Origin: Nocardiopsis sp. ATB16-24
Lineage (GTDB): Bacteria > Actinomycetota > Actinomycetes > Streptosporangiales > Streptosporangiaceae
Length of the DNA stretch: 64,000 nt
NCBI RefSeq assembly: GCF_030271535.1
Contig: NZ_JASCXJ010000016.1
Span: 62,001-126,000 of the forward strand
Reading direction: 5' to 3'
Shown here one piece after another: positions 12,363 through 23,728 of this stretch. The translations under genes and the position numbers were made by a program. The notes beneath the pieces were generated by a model. It was not told where the DNA came from. It saw only the letters and a program-made list of their open reading frames with translations, and did no database searches. Every line of letters begins with the position of its first letter. Positions within the stretch are counted from its first letter, which is position 1.

Positions 12363-12803
12363 ATGCGCTACATGATGACCATCATGTCCAGCCCTGAGAA
12401 CGAGGCCGTCGACCACACGCCCGATCCGGCGGTCTTCGAGGCGATGGCCGCCTACAACGAGCAGCTGATCAAGTCCGGGGTCCTGCTGGCCGGCGACGGC
12501 CTGGCCCCCGCGTCCGAGGCGACCCGGATCACGTTCGGCGACGGCGGGGCGACGGTGACCGACGGCCCCTTCGCGGAGGCCAAGGAGTTCATCGCCGGAT
12601 ACTGGGTCCTCCAGGTCTCCTCGCACGAGGAGGCCGTGGAGTGGGCCAAGCGCTGCCCGCACCCCCCGCAGGGCGACGGCACCGAGACGAACCTGATCCT
12701 GCGGCGGATCCTCGACACCGACGACTTCGGTGACGAGATGCCCCAGCACCTCAAGGAACGTGAGCGTGAACTGCGCGCGCGGGGATACGCACACGGCGGC
12801 TGA
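12363..12803 (+). CDS. DGPF/YCII-domain protein linked to an ECF sigma factor
   Basis: A 146-residue protein with N-terminal MRYMMTI strand and the diagnostic Asp-Gly-Pro-Phe motif at about residues 67-70, followed by Ala-Glu-Ala-Lys-Glu, typical of the YCII-related DGPF family. GAGGTGG lies just before the ATG. It sits 41 bp ahead of the sigma-factor gene; the DGPF protein plus ECF42-type sigma factor pair is a known conserved linkage in actinobacteria. DGPF proteins are usually the regulated targets of the sigma factor, and their biochemical role is not settled. Confidence 0.88.
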   Translation: MRYMMTIMSSPENEAVDHTPDPAVFEAMAAYNEQLIKSGVLLAGDGLAPASEATRITFGDGGATVTDGPFAEAKEFIAGYWVLQVSSHEEAVEWAKRCPHPPQGDGTETNLILRRILDTDDFGDEMPQHLKERERELRARGYAHGG

Positions 12804-12844
12804 GTCGCTTGCGTCGGCGCGGCCCCAGGTGCTCAGATGGCCTC

Positions 12845-14107
12845 GTGAGCCACACCGACGCCGCGCGCGCGGTCGAGGCGGTCTGGCGTATCGAGTCGGC
12901 CCGCCTCGTCGCCGTGCTCACACGCATGGTCGGTGATGTCGGCCTCGCCGAGGAGTTCTCCCAGGACGCACTGGTCAGCGCGCTGGAGAAGTGGCCGGAC
13001 GAGGGGGTGCCCGACAACCCCGGGGCCTGGCTGACCACCGTCGCCAAACGTCGCGTGCTCGACCGGTGGCGTCGTGACGAACGCTTCCAGCGGCGTATGG
13101 TCGACCTGGGCCGGGAGCTCGCCGAACACGACGGTCGGGACGCATTCGACGCCGTCCTGGAGGAGGGCTACGGCGACGACCTGCTCAAACTGATGTTCGT
13201 GTGCTGCCATCCGGTGTTGTCCACCGACGCCCGGGTCGCGCTCACCCTGCGTCTGCTCGGCGGACTGACCACCGACGAGATCGCCCGCGCCTTCCTGGTA
13301 CCCAGGCCGACCGTGGCCCAGCGCATCGTGCGGGCCAAGCGCGTCCTGACCCGGAGGAGGGTGCCGTTCGAGGTGCCCGTCGCCGAGGAGCGCGACGTTC
13401 GTCTGGCCTCCGTCCTGGAGGTCGTCTACCTCGTGTTCAACGAGGGCTACACGGCCACCTCGGGCTCGGAGTGGATGAGGCCGGAACTGTGCGAGGAGGC
13501 CATGCGTCTGGGCCGGATCCTCGCGGAACTGCTGCCCAAGGAACGTGAGGTGCACGGGCTGGTGGCGCTCATGGAACTGCACGCCTCCCGGTTCCGGGCC
13601 CGTGTCGGTGCGGACGGCGACCCGGTCCCCCTCGCCGAACAGGACCGCTCCCGATGGGACCGCCTGCTCATCACCCGCGGCCTGGAGTCGCTGTACAGGG
13701 CGCTGTCGATCGGCTTGGGCGAGCCGCACGAGCCCTACACCCTCCAGGCGGCCATCGCCGCCGAACACGCTCGTGCGGCCGCACACGAGGACACCGACTG
13801 GGAGAGGATCGCCGGGCTGTATCTGGTGCTGTCCCGGGTCACGGGGTCACCGGTGGTGGAACTCAACCGGGCGGTGGCGGTGTCGATGGCCTCGGGCCCC
13901 GTCGCGGCGCTGGGGATCGTGGACGAGCTGCGGGAGCACCCGGGAATGGTCGGCTACCACCTCCTGCCCGCCGTGCGCGGCGACCTGCTCCTACGACTGG
14001 GCCGGCGGGCGGAGGCGCGCACGGAGTTCGAGCGGGCGGCCCGGATGACACGTAACGAGCGCGAGCGCGCACTGCTGGCCGACCGCGTCCGTGACTGTGA
14101 CGGCTGA
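12845..14107 (+). CDS. ECF sigma factor with long C-terminal extension (ECF42-like)
   Basis: About 420 residues. An N-terminal sigma-2 region (residues 8-80, with an EEFSQDALVSALEKWP-type helix), a sigma-4 helix-turn-helix (about 135-170, TTDEIARAFLVPRPTVAQRI) and a roughly 240-residue helical extension of the TPR-like type that defines ECF41/42 factors. The GTG at 12845 gives the canonical start SHTDAARAVEAVWRIES; an upstream ATG at 12809 would add a non-homologous leader. No anti-sigma gene is adjacent. As in other ECF42 systems the C-terminal extension, not an anti-sigma factor, probably controls activity, and the DGPF gene just upstream is the likely target. Confidence 0.88.
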   Translation: MSHTDAARAVEAVWRIESARLVAVLTRMVGDVGLAEEFSQDALVSALEKWPDEGVPDNPGAWLTTVAKRRVLDRWRRDERFQRRMVDLGRELAEHDGRDAFDAVLEEGYGDDLLKLMFVCCHPVLSTDARVALTLRLLGGLTTDEIARAFLVPRPTVAQRIVRAKRVLTRRRVPFEVPVAEERDVRLASVLEVVYLVFNEGYTATSGSEWMRPELCEEAMRLGRILAELLPKEREVHGLVALMELHASRFRARVGADGDPVPLAEQDRSRWDRLLITRGLESLYRALSIGLGEPHEPYTLQAAIAAEHARAAAHEDTDWERIAGLYLVLSRVTGSPVVELNRAVAVSMASGPVAALGIVDELREHPGMVGYHLLPAVRGDLLLRLGRRAEARTEFERAARMTRNERERALLADRVRDCDG

Positions 14108-14185
14108 TCCTCGGCCGGGGCCGCGGGGAGCGACGGGAGCCCCGCCCTCGTGGGAGTGCCGGGCACGTGGTCGGCACGACCCGGG

Positions 14186-14491
14186 TCAGAAGTCCTGGGA
14201 GGTCTCCGTGGGAGCCCCGGGCCCCGCGTCCTTCCCCCGGACGCGTTGGATGTGGGCCAGGCGGCCGAGCCGGATCACCGGCCGGACCAGGAGTTCGACG
14301 CTGCCCAGCAGGAAGCACCACGTTCCGAGGGTGGTCCAGGTGGGGGAGAAGAACATGATGCTGCCGGCGATGAACCACAGCGCGATCAGTATGTCGTTGG
14401 CGATGCTCGCGACCTCGTAGCGGCGCCGGATGACCAGTTCGTCGTGGCCGATGCGGACGGTCAGGGGGCGCTGTGGACGCGGTTCGGACAT
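14186..14491 (-). CDS. YrhK-like small membrane protein
   Basis: A 101-residue protein with an N-terminal basic strand, two hydrophobic segments (about residues 30-50 and 55-75) and a charged tail ending RVRGKDAGPGAP. The order of an Ile-rich first helix, a Trp-Phe-Ile-Ala-Gly-Ser-Ile-Met-Phe-Phe turn and a second helix matches the YrhK domain family of unknown function. GGAGAAAG precedes the ATG. It is convergent with the sigma-factor gene. Confidence 0.7.
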   Translation of the reverse strand: MSEPRPQRPLTVRIGHDELVIRRRYEVASIANDILIALWFIAGSIMFFSPTWTTLGTWCFLLGSVELLVRPVIRLGRLAHIQRVRGKDAGPGAPTETSQDF

Positions 14492-14843
14492 GGTCTTTCT
14501 CCTTCACTCGGGGACACCCCGCGGGCCAGGCCCGCGACGTGTCGCTCCGTCCACACCCAAGCGCGAACCCGTTCACCCGGCGGCCGGACACGGCCGCGCG
14601 TTCCATCCTGCTCTTCTCCGTCGCCGTTCCCGTGCATGTCGGTCGCGTGGCGGGTTCCGGAAGAAGGGACGCCACGGCCCGGCGGTACGCACGCCGAACT
14701 CTGCCCCGTTCGCGAACGCGGGGGCGGACCCGGCGAAGACGGCTCCACGTCCTGTCCCCGGGAGCGGCGCCGGGCGTTCGTACTGTTCTGCCAAGAGCAG
14801 GAAAGCCTGGCGGGACGGTCGTGGAGCGAGCAGACTCCTCCAC
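14492..14843. other. Divergent intergenic region, 352 bp
   Basis: Lies between the minus-strand YrhK-like gene and the plus-strand epimerase gene. I see no convincing gene, long inverted repeat or clear promoter hexamers. It must hold the promoters of both genes. Confidence 0.5.
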
Positions 14844-15827
14844 ATGAGACTTCTGGTTCTGGGCGGTACCGAGTTCGTGGGACGAGCCGTCGTGGAGGAC
14901 GCGCTCGCAAGAGGGTGGGACGTCACCGTCTTCCACCGGGGCAGGCACGCCGCGCCCCCCGGTCCCACGGTCCTGTACGGAGACCGCACCGAGGAGGGCG
15001 GGCTCACCGCCCTGGAGAAGGGCCGCTGGGACGCGGTCGTCGACACCTGGTCGGCCGCCCCGGCGGCGGTGGCGGACGCCGCCGGACTGCTCGCCGACCG
15101 GGTCGGGCACTACGTCTACGTCTCCAGCCGCTCCGTCCACACCTTTCCCATCACGAGCGGGGCGGACGAGAGCGCACCGGTGGTGGACGCCTCCCCCGAG
15201 GACGACGGCACCGACTACGCGCGGGCCAAGCGGGGTGGTGAACTGGCGGCCGAAGCCTTTTTCGGCGACCGCGCGTTGTTCGTGCGGGCCGGTCTCATCC
15301 TCGGCCCGCACGAGAACGTCGGCCGCCTGCCCTGGTGGTTGGAACGCGTCGCCCGGGGCGGCCCGGTCCTGGCACCGGGACCGCGCGACCTGCCGTTGCA
15401 GTACGTGGACGCGCGCGACCTGGCCGCGTGGACGCTCGACGCGGTCGAGAAGGGGCTGGGCGGCCCCTACAACCTGGTGAGTCCGCCGGGGCACACCACC
15501 ACCGGTGAACTGCTGGAAGCGTGTGCGGCGGTCACCGGTTCGGACGCGGAGCTGCGCTGGACCGAACCCCGGACCATCCTCGACGCGGGAATCCGGCCGT
15601 GGACCGAGCTGCCCGTCTGGCTGCCACCCGGTGAGCTGTACGACAGCCTGCACCGGGCGGACGTCTCCCGCGCGCTCGCCACGGGACTGCGCTGCCGTCC
15701 CGTGGTGGAGACCGTGGCCGACACCTGGGCGTGGCTGAGGACCCTGGAGGAAGGGGCGCCCCAGCGCGCCGACCGTCCCCGGCTCGGGGTGGATCCGCGG
15801 GTCGAAGCGCGACTGCTCGGCCTCTGA
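14844..15827 (+). CDS. NAD-dependent epimerase/dehydratase family protein
   Basis: A 327-residue extended short-chain dehydrogenase. The N-terminus MRLLVLGGTEFVG is the Rossmann dinucleotide motif, and an active-site Tyr-x-x-x-Lys is present as DYARAKRGGE. The family resembles actinobacterial reductases/epimerases often annotated as NAD-dependent epimerase; the substrate cannot be read from sequence. The ATG at 14844 puts the nucleotide-binding strand at residue 1. It ends about 180 bp from clpB and both probably use the hairpin at 15959-15991. Confidence 0.85.
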   Translation: MRLLVLGGTEFVGRAVVEDALARGWDVTVFHRGRHAAPPGPTVLYGDRTEEGGLTALEKGRWDAVVDTWSAAPAAVADAAGLLADRVGHYVYVSSRSVHTFPITSGADESAPVVDASPEDDGTDYARAKRGGELAAEAFFGDRALFVRAGLILGPHENVGRLPWWLERVARGGPVLAPGPRDLPLQYVDARDLAAWTLDAVEKGLGGPYNLVSPPGHTTTGELLEACAAVTGSDAELRWTEPRTILDAGIRPWTELPVWLPPGELYDSLHRADVSRALATGLRCRPVVETVADTWAWLRTLEEGAPQRADRPRLGVDPRVEARLLGL

Positions 15828-15958
15828 GACGGAACGACCGGTGGAACGCCACCGCGGGCTCCCCCGGGTGGACTCCACCCGCACGCGCAAAGAAGCCGAT
15901 GAATTCACCGGTGACGATGACCGTGCGGGGAAGGGCGGTCGTGACCGACCGATGCGAC

Positions 15959-15991
15959 GAGGGGGACCACCCGATCCGAGTGGTCCCCCTC
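15959..15991. terminator. Bidirectional terminator between epimerase and clpB
   Basis: GAGGGGGACCA at 15959-15969 and its exact complement TGGTCCCCCTC at 15981-15991, an 11-bp perfect stem with an 11-nt loop, located between two convergent genes and 20 bp from the clpB stop. Confidence 0.75.
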
Positions 15992-16010
15992 GTCCGTGTC
16001 CGGCCCCGGG

Positions 16011-18623
16011 TCACAGAGCCGGGGCGGCGGCCTTCCGAGTGGTCACCCTCAGGCCGTCGAGGGAGTCGTTCACGTTCACCACCACGGTGTCGCCCTCGGT
16101 GAGCTCTCCCGACAACAGCTCCCGGGCCAACGGGTCCCCGATCGAGGACTGCACCAGGCGGCGCAGCGGACGCGCGCCGTAGTTGGGGTCGTAGCCCGTC
16201 AACGCCAGCCACTCACGCGCGGCCGGTGTCACGTCCAGCTCCAGACGCCGGTCGGCGAGCCGCCTGGCGAGCTTGTCGACCTGAAGGTCCACGATCCGCG
16301 TCAGGTCCTCGGTGGACAACGCGTCGAACATGATCACGTCGTCCAGTCGGTTGAGGAACTCCGGCTTGAACGTCGCGCGCACCACGTCCATCACACGGTC
16401 ACGGCGTACCGACTCCTCCAACGACTGGTCCACCAGGAACTGCGATCCCAGGTTGGAGGTGAGGATGAGAATGGTGTTGCGAAAGTCCACCTGGCGCCCC
16501 TGACCGTCGGTGAGGCGACCGTCGTCCAACACCTGCAACAAGGTGTCGAACACCTCCAGATGGGCCTTCTCCACCTCGTCCAGCAGCACCACCGTGTAGG
16601 GGCGGCGGCGCACCGCCTCGGTCAGCTGACCGCCCTCCTCATAACCCACGTAGCCGGGGGGCGCGCCGACCAGGCGCGACACCGAGTGCTTCTCGGAGTA
16701 CTCGCTCATGTCGATGCGCACGATCGCGCGCTCGTCGTCGAACAGGAACTCCGCCAGGGCCTTGGCCAGCTCCGTCTTGCCCACGCCCGTGGGACCCAGG
16801 AACAGGAACGACCCCGTCGGCCTGTCCGGATCGGAGATGCCCGCCCGCGCCCGACGCACCGCGTCCGCCACGGCCGCGACGGCCTTCCTCTGCCCGATGA
16901 TCCGCCTGCCCAGCTCCTCCTCCATGCGCAACAGCTTGGAGGTCTCGCCCTCCATCAGCCGCCCCACCGGGATACCGGTCCACGCCGACACCACGTCGGC
17001 GATCTCGTCGGCGCCGACCTCCTCCTTGACCATGGTGTCGCTGCCTTCGCTGGCGGCCCTCTCCTCGGCCTGGGTCGCCTCCTCGATCTGCTTCTCCAAC
17101 TGCGGGATCTCCCCGTACATCAGCCGGGACGCCTCGTCGAAGTCGCCCTCGCGCTGGGCCAGTTCCGCCCGGGTGCGCAGGTCGTCCAGTTGTCCCTTGA
17201 GCTCACCGACCCGGTTGAGACCCGCCTTCTCCTGCTCCCAACGGGCCACGAGGCCGTTGAGCTGCTCCTGCCGGTCGGCGAGATCGGCGCGCAGCCGTTC
17301 CAGACGTTGACGGCTGGCCGGGTCCGACTCCTTGGAGAGCGCCATCTCCTCCATCTTCAGGCGGTCGACGGTGCGTTGCAGTTCGTCGATCTCCACCGGA
17401 CTGGAGTCGATCTCCATGCGCAGCCGGGAGGCGGCCTCGTCGATGAGGTCGATCGCCTTGTCCGGCAGGAAGCGCGCGGTGATGTAGCGGTCGGACAGGG
17501 TCGCGGCGGCCACCAGCGCCGAGTCGGCGATCTGGACCTTGTGGTGCGCCTCGTAGCGGCCCTTGAGGCCGCGCAGGATCGCGATCGTGTCCGCGGCCGA
17601 CGGCTCGCCCACCATGACCTGTTGGAACCGGCGTTCCAGGGCGGCGTCCTTCTCGATGTGCTCGCGGTACTCGTCCAGCGTGGTCGCGCCCACCATGCGC
17701 AGCTCACCACGCGCCAGCATGGGCTTGAGCATGTTGCCCGCGTCCATGGCGCCCTCGGCGGCGCCGGCGCCCACCATGGTGTGCAGCTCGTCGATGAACG
17801 TGATGATCTGGCCCTCGGACTCCTTGATCTCCGAGAGCACCGCCTTGAGCCGCTCCTCGAACTCGCCCCGGTACTTGGCCCCCGCCACCATCGCCGACAG
17901 GTCCAGGCTCACCAGGCGCTTGCCCAGCAGCGACTGCGGCACGTCGCCGGCCACGATCCGTTGGGCCAGACCCTCCACGACCGCGGTCTTGCCCACACCC
18001 GGCTCACCGATGAGCACCGGGTTGTTCTTGGTACGGCGGCTGAGCACCTGGATGACCCGTCGGATCTCGCCGTCACGGCCGATCACGGGGTCCACCTTGC
18101 CCTCGCGGGCCCGCTCGGTGAGGTCGACACCGAACTTCTCCAGGGCCTGGTAGGTGTCCTCGGGGTTCTCGGAGGTGACCCGGGCCGAGCCGCGGACCCG
18201 CTCGAACCCCTCCAGGAGCGCCTCGGGGGTGGCACCGACCTCGGTGAGCAGTCGGGCCGCCTCGCCACCGTCCGTGGCCAGCCCCACCAGCAGGTGTTCG
18301 GTGGAGACGTATTCGTCCTCCATCTGCTGGGCGCGCTGTGCCGCCGTGTTGATGGAGACGATCAGCTGGCGTGAGGAGGTGGGCGAGCTGACCGTGGCCC
18401 CCGAGGCCTTGGGGAGCGCGTCGACGGCCGCCTCGACCTTGTCCTTCAAGATGTCGGGATTGGCCCCGACCTCCTTGAGCAGAGGCCGGGTGATGCCCTC
18501 CGCCTGGTCCAGCAGGGCGGCCAACAGGTGCAGGGGCTCGGTCTGCGGGCTCCCGTCCGCGGTGGCCCGCCGGATCGCCACGGACAGGGCTTCCTGACTC
18601 TTCTGGGTGAGCTTGTAATCCAT
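16011..18623 (-). CDS. clpB: ATP-dependent disaggregase ClpB
   Basis: 870 residues, normal for ClpB. The N-terminal repeat domain (1-145) is followed by NBD1 with Walker A GEPGVGKT near residue 206, the long coiled-coil middle domain (about 400-530) that separates ClpB from ClpC/ClpA, and NBD2 with Walker [10 protein letters not shown] near 605 and the [13 protein letters not shown] pore/sensor block. It cooperates with DnaK, DnaJ and GrpE in pulling proteins out of aggregates. An AAGGAG site precedes the ATG. It follows hspR by 87 bp on the same strand and may be read from the dnaK operon or from its own promoter. Confidence 0.97.
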   Translation of the reverse strand: MDYKLTQKSQEALSVAIRRATADGSPQTEPLHLLAALLDQAEGITRPLLKEVGANPDILKDKVEAAVDALPKASGATVSSPTSSRQLIVSINTAAQRAQQMEDEYVSTEHLLVGLATDGGEAARLLTEVGATPEALLEGFERVRGSARVTSENPEDTYQALEKFGVDLTERAREGKVDPVIGRDGEIRRVIQVLSRRTKNNPVLIGEPGVGKTAVVEGLAQRIVAGDVPQSLLGKRLVSLDLSAMVAGAKYRGEFEERLKAVLSEIKESEGQIITFIDELHTMVGAGAAEGAMDAGNMLKPMLARGELRMVGATTLDEYREHIEKDAALERRFQQVMVGEPSAADTIAILRGLKGRYEAHHKVQIADSALVAAATLSDRYITARFLPDKAIDLIDEAASRLRMEIDSSPVEIDELQRTVDRLKMEEMALSKESDPASRQRLERLRADLADRQEQLNGLVARWEQEKAGLNRVGELKGQLDDLRTRAELAQREGDFDEASRLMYGEIPQLEKQIEEATQAEERAASEGSDTMVKEEVGADEIADVVSAWTGIPVGRLMEGETSKLLRMEEELGRRIIGQRKAVAAVADAVRRARAGISDPDRPTGSFLFLGPTGVGKTELAKALAEFLFDDERAIVRIDMSEYSEKHSVSRLVGAPPGYVGYEEGGQLTEAVRRRPYTVVLLDEVEKAHLEVFDTLLQVLDDGRLTDGQGRQVDFRNTILILTSNLGSQFLVDQSLEESVRRDRVMDVVRATFKPEFLNRLDDVIMFDALSTEDLTRIVDLQVDKLARRLADRRLELDVTPAAREWLALTGYDPNYGARPLRRLVQSSIGDPLARELLSGELTEGDTVVVNVNDSLDGLRVTTRKAAAPAL

Positions 18624-18644
18624 GAGCGGTGACTCCTTTCGCAG

Positions 18645-18664
18645 ATCACCTCACGGGGGGTGAT
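18645..18664. other. Short inverted repeat between hspR and clpB
   Basis: ATCACC at 18645-18650 and GGTGAT at 18659-18664 form a 6-bp stem with an 8-nt loop in the clpB leader. It does not match the HspR operator. It may be a weak attenuator or simply chance. Confidence 0.25.
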
Positions 18665-18710
18665 GTCCGACGGGCCGGCCGCGCCCCCGTATCGCTGTGG
18701 CGGAGCTTCG

Positions 18711-19211
18711 TCAGTCCTGGCCGTTCTCGGCGCGGTCGGAAACGCCACCGTCGGAACCCCCGCTTCGGGGACCGTTCTCGCCGTCCCTGGGCTCGGCGGT
18801 GGTGAAGATCGTCATGCGGGTGCGGCGCACCAGCTCCCCGCGTGCCGGCGTACCCCCTTCGGAGTGCGCCGGGCGGCTTCGACGGGAGACGGCCCGCCGC
18901 GCCGCCTCCAGTTCGTTCGCCAGGTGGAAGACCTGTTCACGTAGCTGTTCCACCTCCTCCTCCAGCTCCAGGATCCGCTTGATCCCGGCGAGGTTGACGC
19001 CCTCCTCCTGGGACAGACGCTGTACTTGGCGCAGCGTCTGCACGTCGCGCATGGAGTAGCGTCGCCCACGGCCGGACGTACGGCCGGGCGAGACGATCCC
19101 GAGTCGGTCGTACTGCCGCAGGGTCTGGGGGTGCATACCCGCCAGTTCGGCGGCGACCGAGATCACGTAGACCGGAGCGTCAGCGCCGAAAGAGTCGTTC
19201 ACGTCGTTCAC
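18711..19211 (-). CDS. hspR: Heat-shock repressor HspR (MerR family)
   Basis: 166 residues. A MerR-type winged helix starts at about residue 14 (VYVISVAAELAGMHPQTLRQYD), with the wing RGRRYSMRDV, followed by a coiled coil (about 75-115) and a low-complexity tail. HspR represses dnaK and clpB by binding HAIR inverted repeats, with DnaK as co-repressor in Streptomyces. The GTG start overlaps the dnaJ TGA stop in the string GTGA, so translation is coupled. The 50-residue disordered tail beyond the coiled coil is longer than in some homologues. Confidence 0.95.
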   Translation of the reverse strand: MNDVNDSFGADAPVYVISVAAELAGMHPQTLRQYDRLGIVSPGRTSGRGRRYSMRDVQTLRQVQRLSQEEGVNLAGIKRILELEEEVEQLREQVFHLANELEAARRAVSRRSRPAHSEGGTPARGELVRRTRMTIFTTAEPRDGENGPRSGGSDGGVSDRAENGQD

Positions 19212-20365
19212 GCGCCCTTCGCCCGCGCCTCGAGTCCCTCGCGCGGGTCATGGTCAGAGGTCGCGGCTCGGAACTTCTCCAGAGCCTCACGAGCTTCCGC
19301 ATTGAGTGTCCTGGGCACCGCCACCTCGATCGTGACGAGCATGTCACCCACGGTGCCGTCCTTGCGGGTCGCGCCCTTGCCGCGCACCCGCAGCTTGTGT
19401 CCGTTCTGCGTGCCCGGCGGGATCTTCACCGTCACCGGTAGACCGTTGAAGGTCGGGATGCGCACCTCGGCACCCAGCGCCGCCTCGGGGAAGGTCACAG
19501 GGACGGTGATCGTCACGTTGTCGCCGCTCCTTCCGAACACCGGGTGCTCCTTCACATGGACGACGACGTAGAGGTCGCCCGCCGGGCCGCCGTTCTCCCC
19601 CGGTGCGCCCTTGCCCTTGATCCGGATCCGCTGCCCGTCGGACACACCACCGGGGATGCGGGTCTGGATGGTACGTGTGCTCTTGCCGCGCCCGCTGCCG
19701 TTGCAGGTGACGCAGGGGTCGTCCACGACCAGGCCGCGGCCCTTGCACTCGCTGCACGGTTCGGACAGGGAGAAGCCGCCCAGGTTGGTGCTCTCGTGGC
19801 CGGTACCGGAGCATTTCGGGCACATCCGCGGGGCGGTCCCCGTTTTGGCGCCGGTGCCCTTGCAGGTGGGACAGGCCGCCTCGCTGGCCAACTGGAAGGA
19901 ACGGGTGGCCCCCTCGGCCGCCTCGCGGAAGGTCAGTGTCGTCTCGGTCTCCACGTCGGCACCGCGCCTGCTGCGAGTGCCCCCGCCCGTGCGTCCCCGG
20001 CCACCGAACAGTCCGCCGAAGAGGTCGCTCAGTCGCTCGCCACCGGAGGCCCCGCCGGAACCCTGTCCGAACAAGTCGCTCATGTCGAAACCGCCGGGAC
20101 CGGTGCCGCCGCCGGGCCGGTAGGCGCCGCCGAACAGGGAGCGGGCCTCGTCGTACTCCTTACGGCGCTTGTCGTCCGACAGGACGTTGTACGCCTCGGA
20201 GATCTCCTTGAAGCGCTCCGCCGCCTTCGGGTCGCCCGCGTTCGCGTCAGGGTGGTTCTTCCGGGCCAGCTGACGATAGGACTGTTTGATCTCGTCCTTC
20301 GAGGCGGTCTTTGAGACTCCGAGGACCTTGTAGTAGTCCTTCTCCAGGTAGTCCTTCGTGCTCAT
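19208..20365 (-). CDS. dnaJ: Co-chaperone DnaJ
   Basis: 385 residues. J domain at about 8-75 with the essential His-Pro-Asp in KNHPDAN, a Gly/Phe-rich linker, then four CxxCxGxG zinc motifs (CPTCKGTG, CPKCSGTG, CSECKGRG, CVTCNGSG) and the C-terminal substrate-binding domains. It stimulates DnaK ATPase and hands over unfolded clients. I use the ATG at 20365, preceded by GGAGAAGG, because the J domain starts at once; an upstream in-frame start would add 16 unrelated residues. It is followed by hspR with a GTGA overlap. Confidence 0.96.
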   Translation of the reverse strand: MSTKDYLEKDYYKVLGVSKTASKDEIKQSYRQLARKNHPDANAGDPKAAERFKEISEAYNVLSDDKRRKEYDEARSLFGGAYRPGGGTGPGGFDMSDLFGQGSGGASGGERLSDLFGGLFGGRGRTGGGTRSRRGADVETETTLTFREAAEGATRSFQLASEAACPTCKGTGAKTGTAPRMCPKCSGTGHESTNLGGFSLSEPCSECKGRGLVVDDPCVTCNGSGRGKSTRTIQTRIPGGVSDGQRIRIKGKGAPGENGGPAGDLYVVVHVKEHPVFGRSGDNVTITVPVTFPEAALGAEVRIPTFNGLPVTVKIPPGTQNGHKLRVRGKGATRKDGTVGDMLVTIEVAVPRTLNAEAREALEKFRAATSDHDPREGLEARAKGA

Positions 20366-20509
20366 CGACAGGTGCCTTCTCCCGCTGGTGCCGGTTGTGT
20401 CCGATGTTTCCACGTGACCCCGTGCCCTGGCGGGCCGGGGTCCGGCTCCGGCCGCGGCCGCCGCACGTCGTACGGCGGGGCCACGGCCGGAGATTCACGG
20501 GCGGACCCG

Positions 20510-21271
20510 TTACTTGTCTTCTTCCTTGCCGTCGGAGTCGGGCTCGACGGTCGCTTCGGGGGAACCCCCGCCGCCGGCCGTGTCCGCTCCGCCCGCGTCC
20601 GCGGCCTCGTCGCCCTCCACCGGGTCTCCGACCACCACGCGGGCCGGGCGCAGGATCCTCTCACCCATGCGGTACCCGGGCTGGAACACCTCGATCACCG
20701 ACTGGATGGACAGACCCGGGGCCGGGACCAGGCTGAGCGCCTCGTGGACGGTGGGGTCGAACGCGTCGCCCTTCTCCCCGTAGCGCTCCAGACCCAACTT
20801 GGTGACCGTGGACTCCAGGGCCTCGCTCACCGCCTTGAACCCGCCGGTGAGCTCCTCGTGCTCCCGCGCGCGTCCGATGTCGTCCAGGACCGGCAGGAGT
20901 TCGTTGAGGACCTGGGCGGTGGCCATCTCACGGACGGCCACGCGGTCGCGCTCGACACGCTTGCGGTAGTTGGCGTACTCCGCCTGTACCCGCTTGATGT
21001 CGTTGGTGAGCTCGACGACCCGCTCGTCGGCGTTGATCGCCTCCGTGACCACCGACTCCGGAGTGTCCGGGACCTCCAGGGTCTCGTCCTCCAGGTCGGC
21101 CTCCACGACCTCCTCCTCGGCGACCTCGGGGATCTCCTCGCCGGCGTCGCCCTCGGTCTCGGGGTTTCTGACCTGGCCGGTCTCGGGGTCGATCCGACGG
21201 TTGTCGCGGATCACAGGTCCCTGGCGTTCCTCGTCCCCGCCGGCGCCGTTCGTGTTCTCCGACAGTGCCAT
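20510..21271 (-). CDS. grpE: Nucleotide exchange factor GrpE
   Basis: 253 residues, with a long acidic N-terminal extension (1-85), the dimerising coiled coil (about 90-135, including NDIKRVQAEYANYRKRVERD) and the C-terminal beta wing ending in PGYRMGERILRPARVVV, the family signature, then an acidic low-complexity tail. It releases ADP from DnaK. The ATG at 21271 is chosen because AGGAGG is 11 bp upstream; a GTG at 21280 is only 2 bp from that site. It lies between dnaK and dnaJ. Confidence 0.95.
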   Translation of the reverse strand: MALSENTNGAGGDEERQGPVIRDNRRIDPETGQVRNPETEGDAGEEIPEVAEEEVVEADLEDETLEVPDTPESVVTEAINADERVVELTNDIKRVQAEYANYRKRVERDRVAVREMATAQVLNELLPVLDDIGRAREHEELTGGFKAVSEALESTVTKLGLERYGEKGDAFDPTVHEALSLVPAPGLSIQSVIEVFQPGYRMGERILRPARVVVGDPVEGDEAADAGGADTAGGGGSPEATVEPDSDGKEEDK

Positions 21272-21307
21272 CTGCGGCACCCCCTCCTTCCTCGGCTCGA
21301 CCTCGGG

Positions 21308-23143
<1,836 letters not shown>

Positions 23144-23181
23144 GGTTGCTTCCTCCGTCAGAGTTGAGTCGTTCAGGCGCA

Positions 23182-23210
23182 AATTTACTTCGTCGAGTGG
23201 TCGCTGTCAA
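23182..23210 (-). promoter_or_regulatory. dnaK operon promoter
   Basis: Read on the minus strand: -35 TTGACA (23205-23210), a 17-bp spacer (23188-23204) and -10 TAAATT (23182-23187). This is a near-consensus primary-sigma promoter that predicts a start around 23175 and a leader of about 30 nt to the dnaK ATG. Confidence 0.85.
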
Positions 23211-23215
23211 ATCAA

Positions 23216-23234
23216 TTGAGTCAACCTGGCTCAA
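23216..23234. promoter_or_regulatory. HAIR-like HspR operator
   Basis: TTGAG (23216-23220), nine bases, CTCAA (23230-23234). This fits the HspR inverted-repeat consensus CTTGAGT-N7-ACTCAAG with one mismatch in each outer flank region. It lies six bases upstream of the -35 hexamer of the dnaK promoter, where bound HspR would block RNA polymerase. Confidence 0.8.
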
Positions 23235-23728
23235 CTTGTTTCCTACGCCTGGACAACGGGTGACCGGGTCGAGATGTTCCCGGTTCGCGGCATTCCGACG
23301 AAGAAAGAGGACGAATTCAGGGGTGACTCAGGGGGATCCTCGGGTCGGGCTCAGGGGCGCCCGTACGTCCTCGCGCTCTCCCGTGCGAATCCGAGCCGCG
23401 TCCCCCGGGCGTCGGGGTTCTTGCGTGGTGGTCGTTCCACTCCCGCGCGTGTCGCACCCTGGGAGGAGGGAGATCGCCGGTGGAAGCACTGATACCCCCG
23501 GTCGGATCCCCGCTGACCGGCGTCGGCTACATATAGAGGGACGTGCGGTGCGACGCGCGGGCCGGGTTCCGCGACCCGGTGGCGCACGGCAGGGGCGCGG
23601 AGTGTCAGGGGCAGGGGCCCCAAGGGGGGCCGTCCCGGGTCTCCGCGCTATTACCCGCAAGTAACATAGACTCGGAACGCCGGTGTGTGGCGCACCGGAC
23701 GACGAAGCAGGATGGGAGGCCACGGACG
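23235..23728. other. Intergenic region between dnaK and the Fe-S oxidoreductase
   Basis: About 490 bp beyond the HspR operator. No credible gene. There is an AT-rich patch at about 23531-23540 (ACATATAG) and a small inverted repeat TTAC-N6-GTAA near 23650-23663 just before the oxidoreductase gene. Either could belong to its promoter, but I cannot pair clear -35/-10 hexamers. Confidence 0.4.

Noticed and set aside
15996-18374. 792-codon plus-strand open frame opposite clpB
   Set aside because: Antisense to an intact ClpB; composition is a mirror of the real gene.
18624-18710. HspR or CIRCE operator before clpB
   Set aside because: No TTGAG-N9-CTCAA or TTAGCACTC pattern; only a weak 6-bp inverted repeat.
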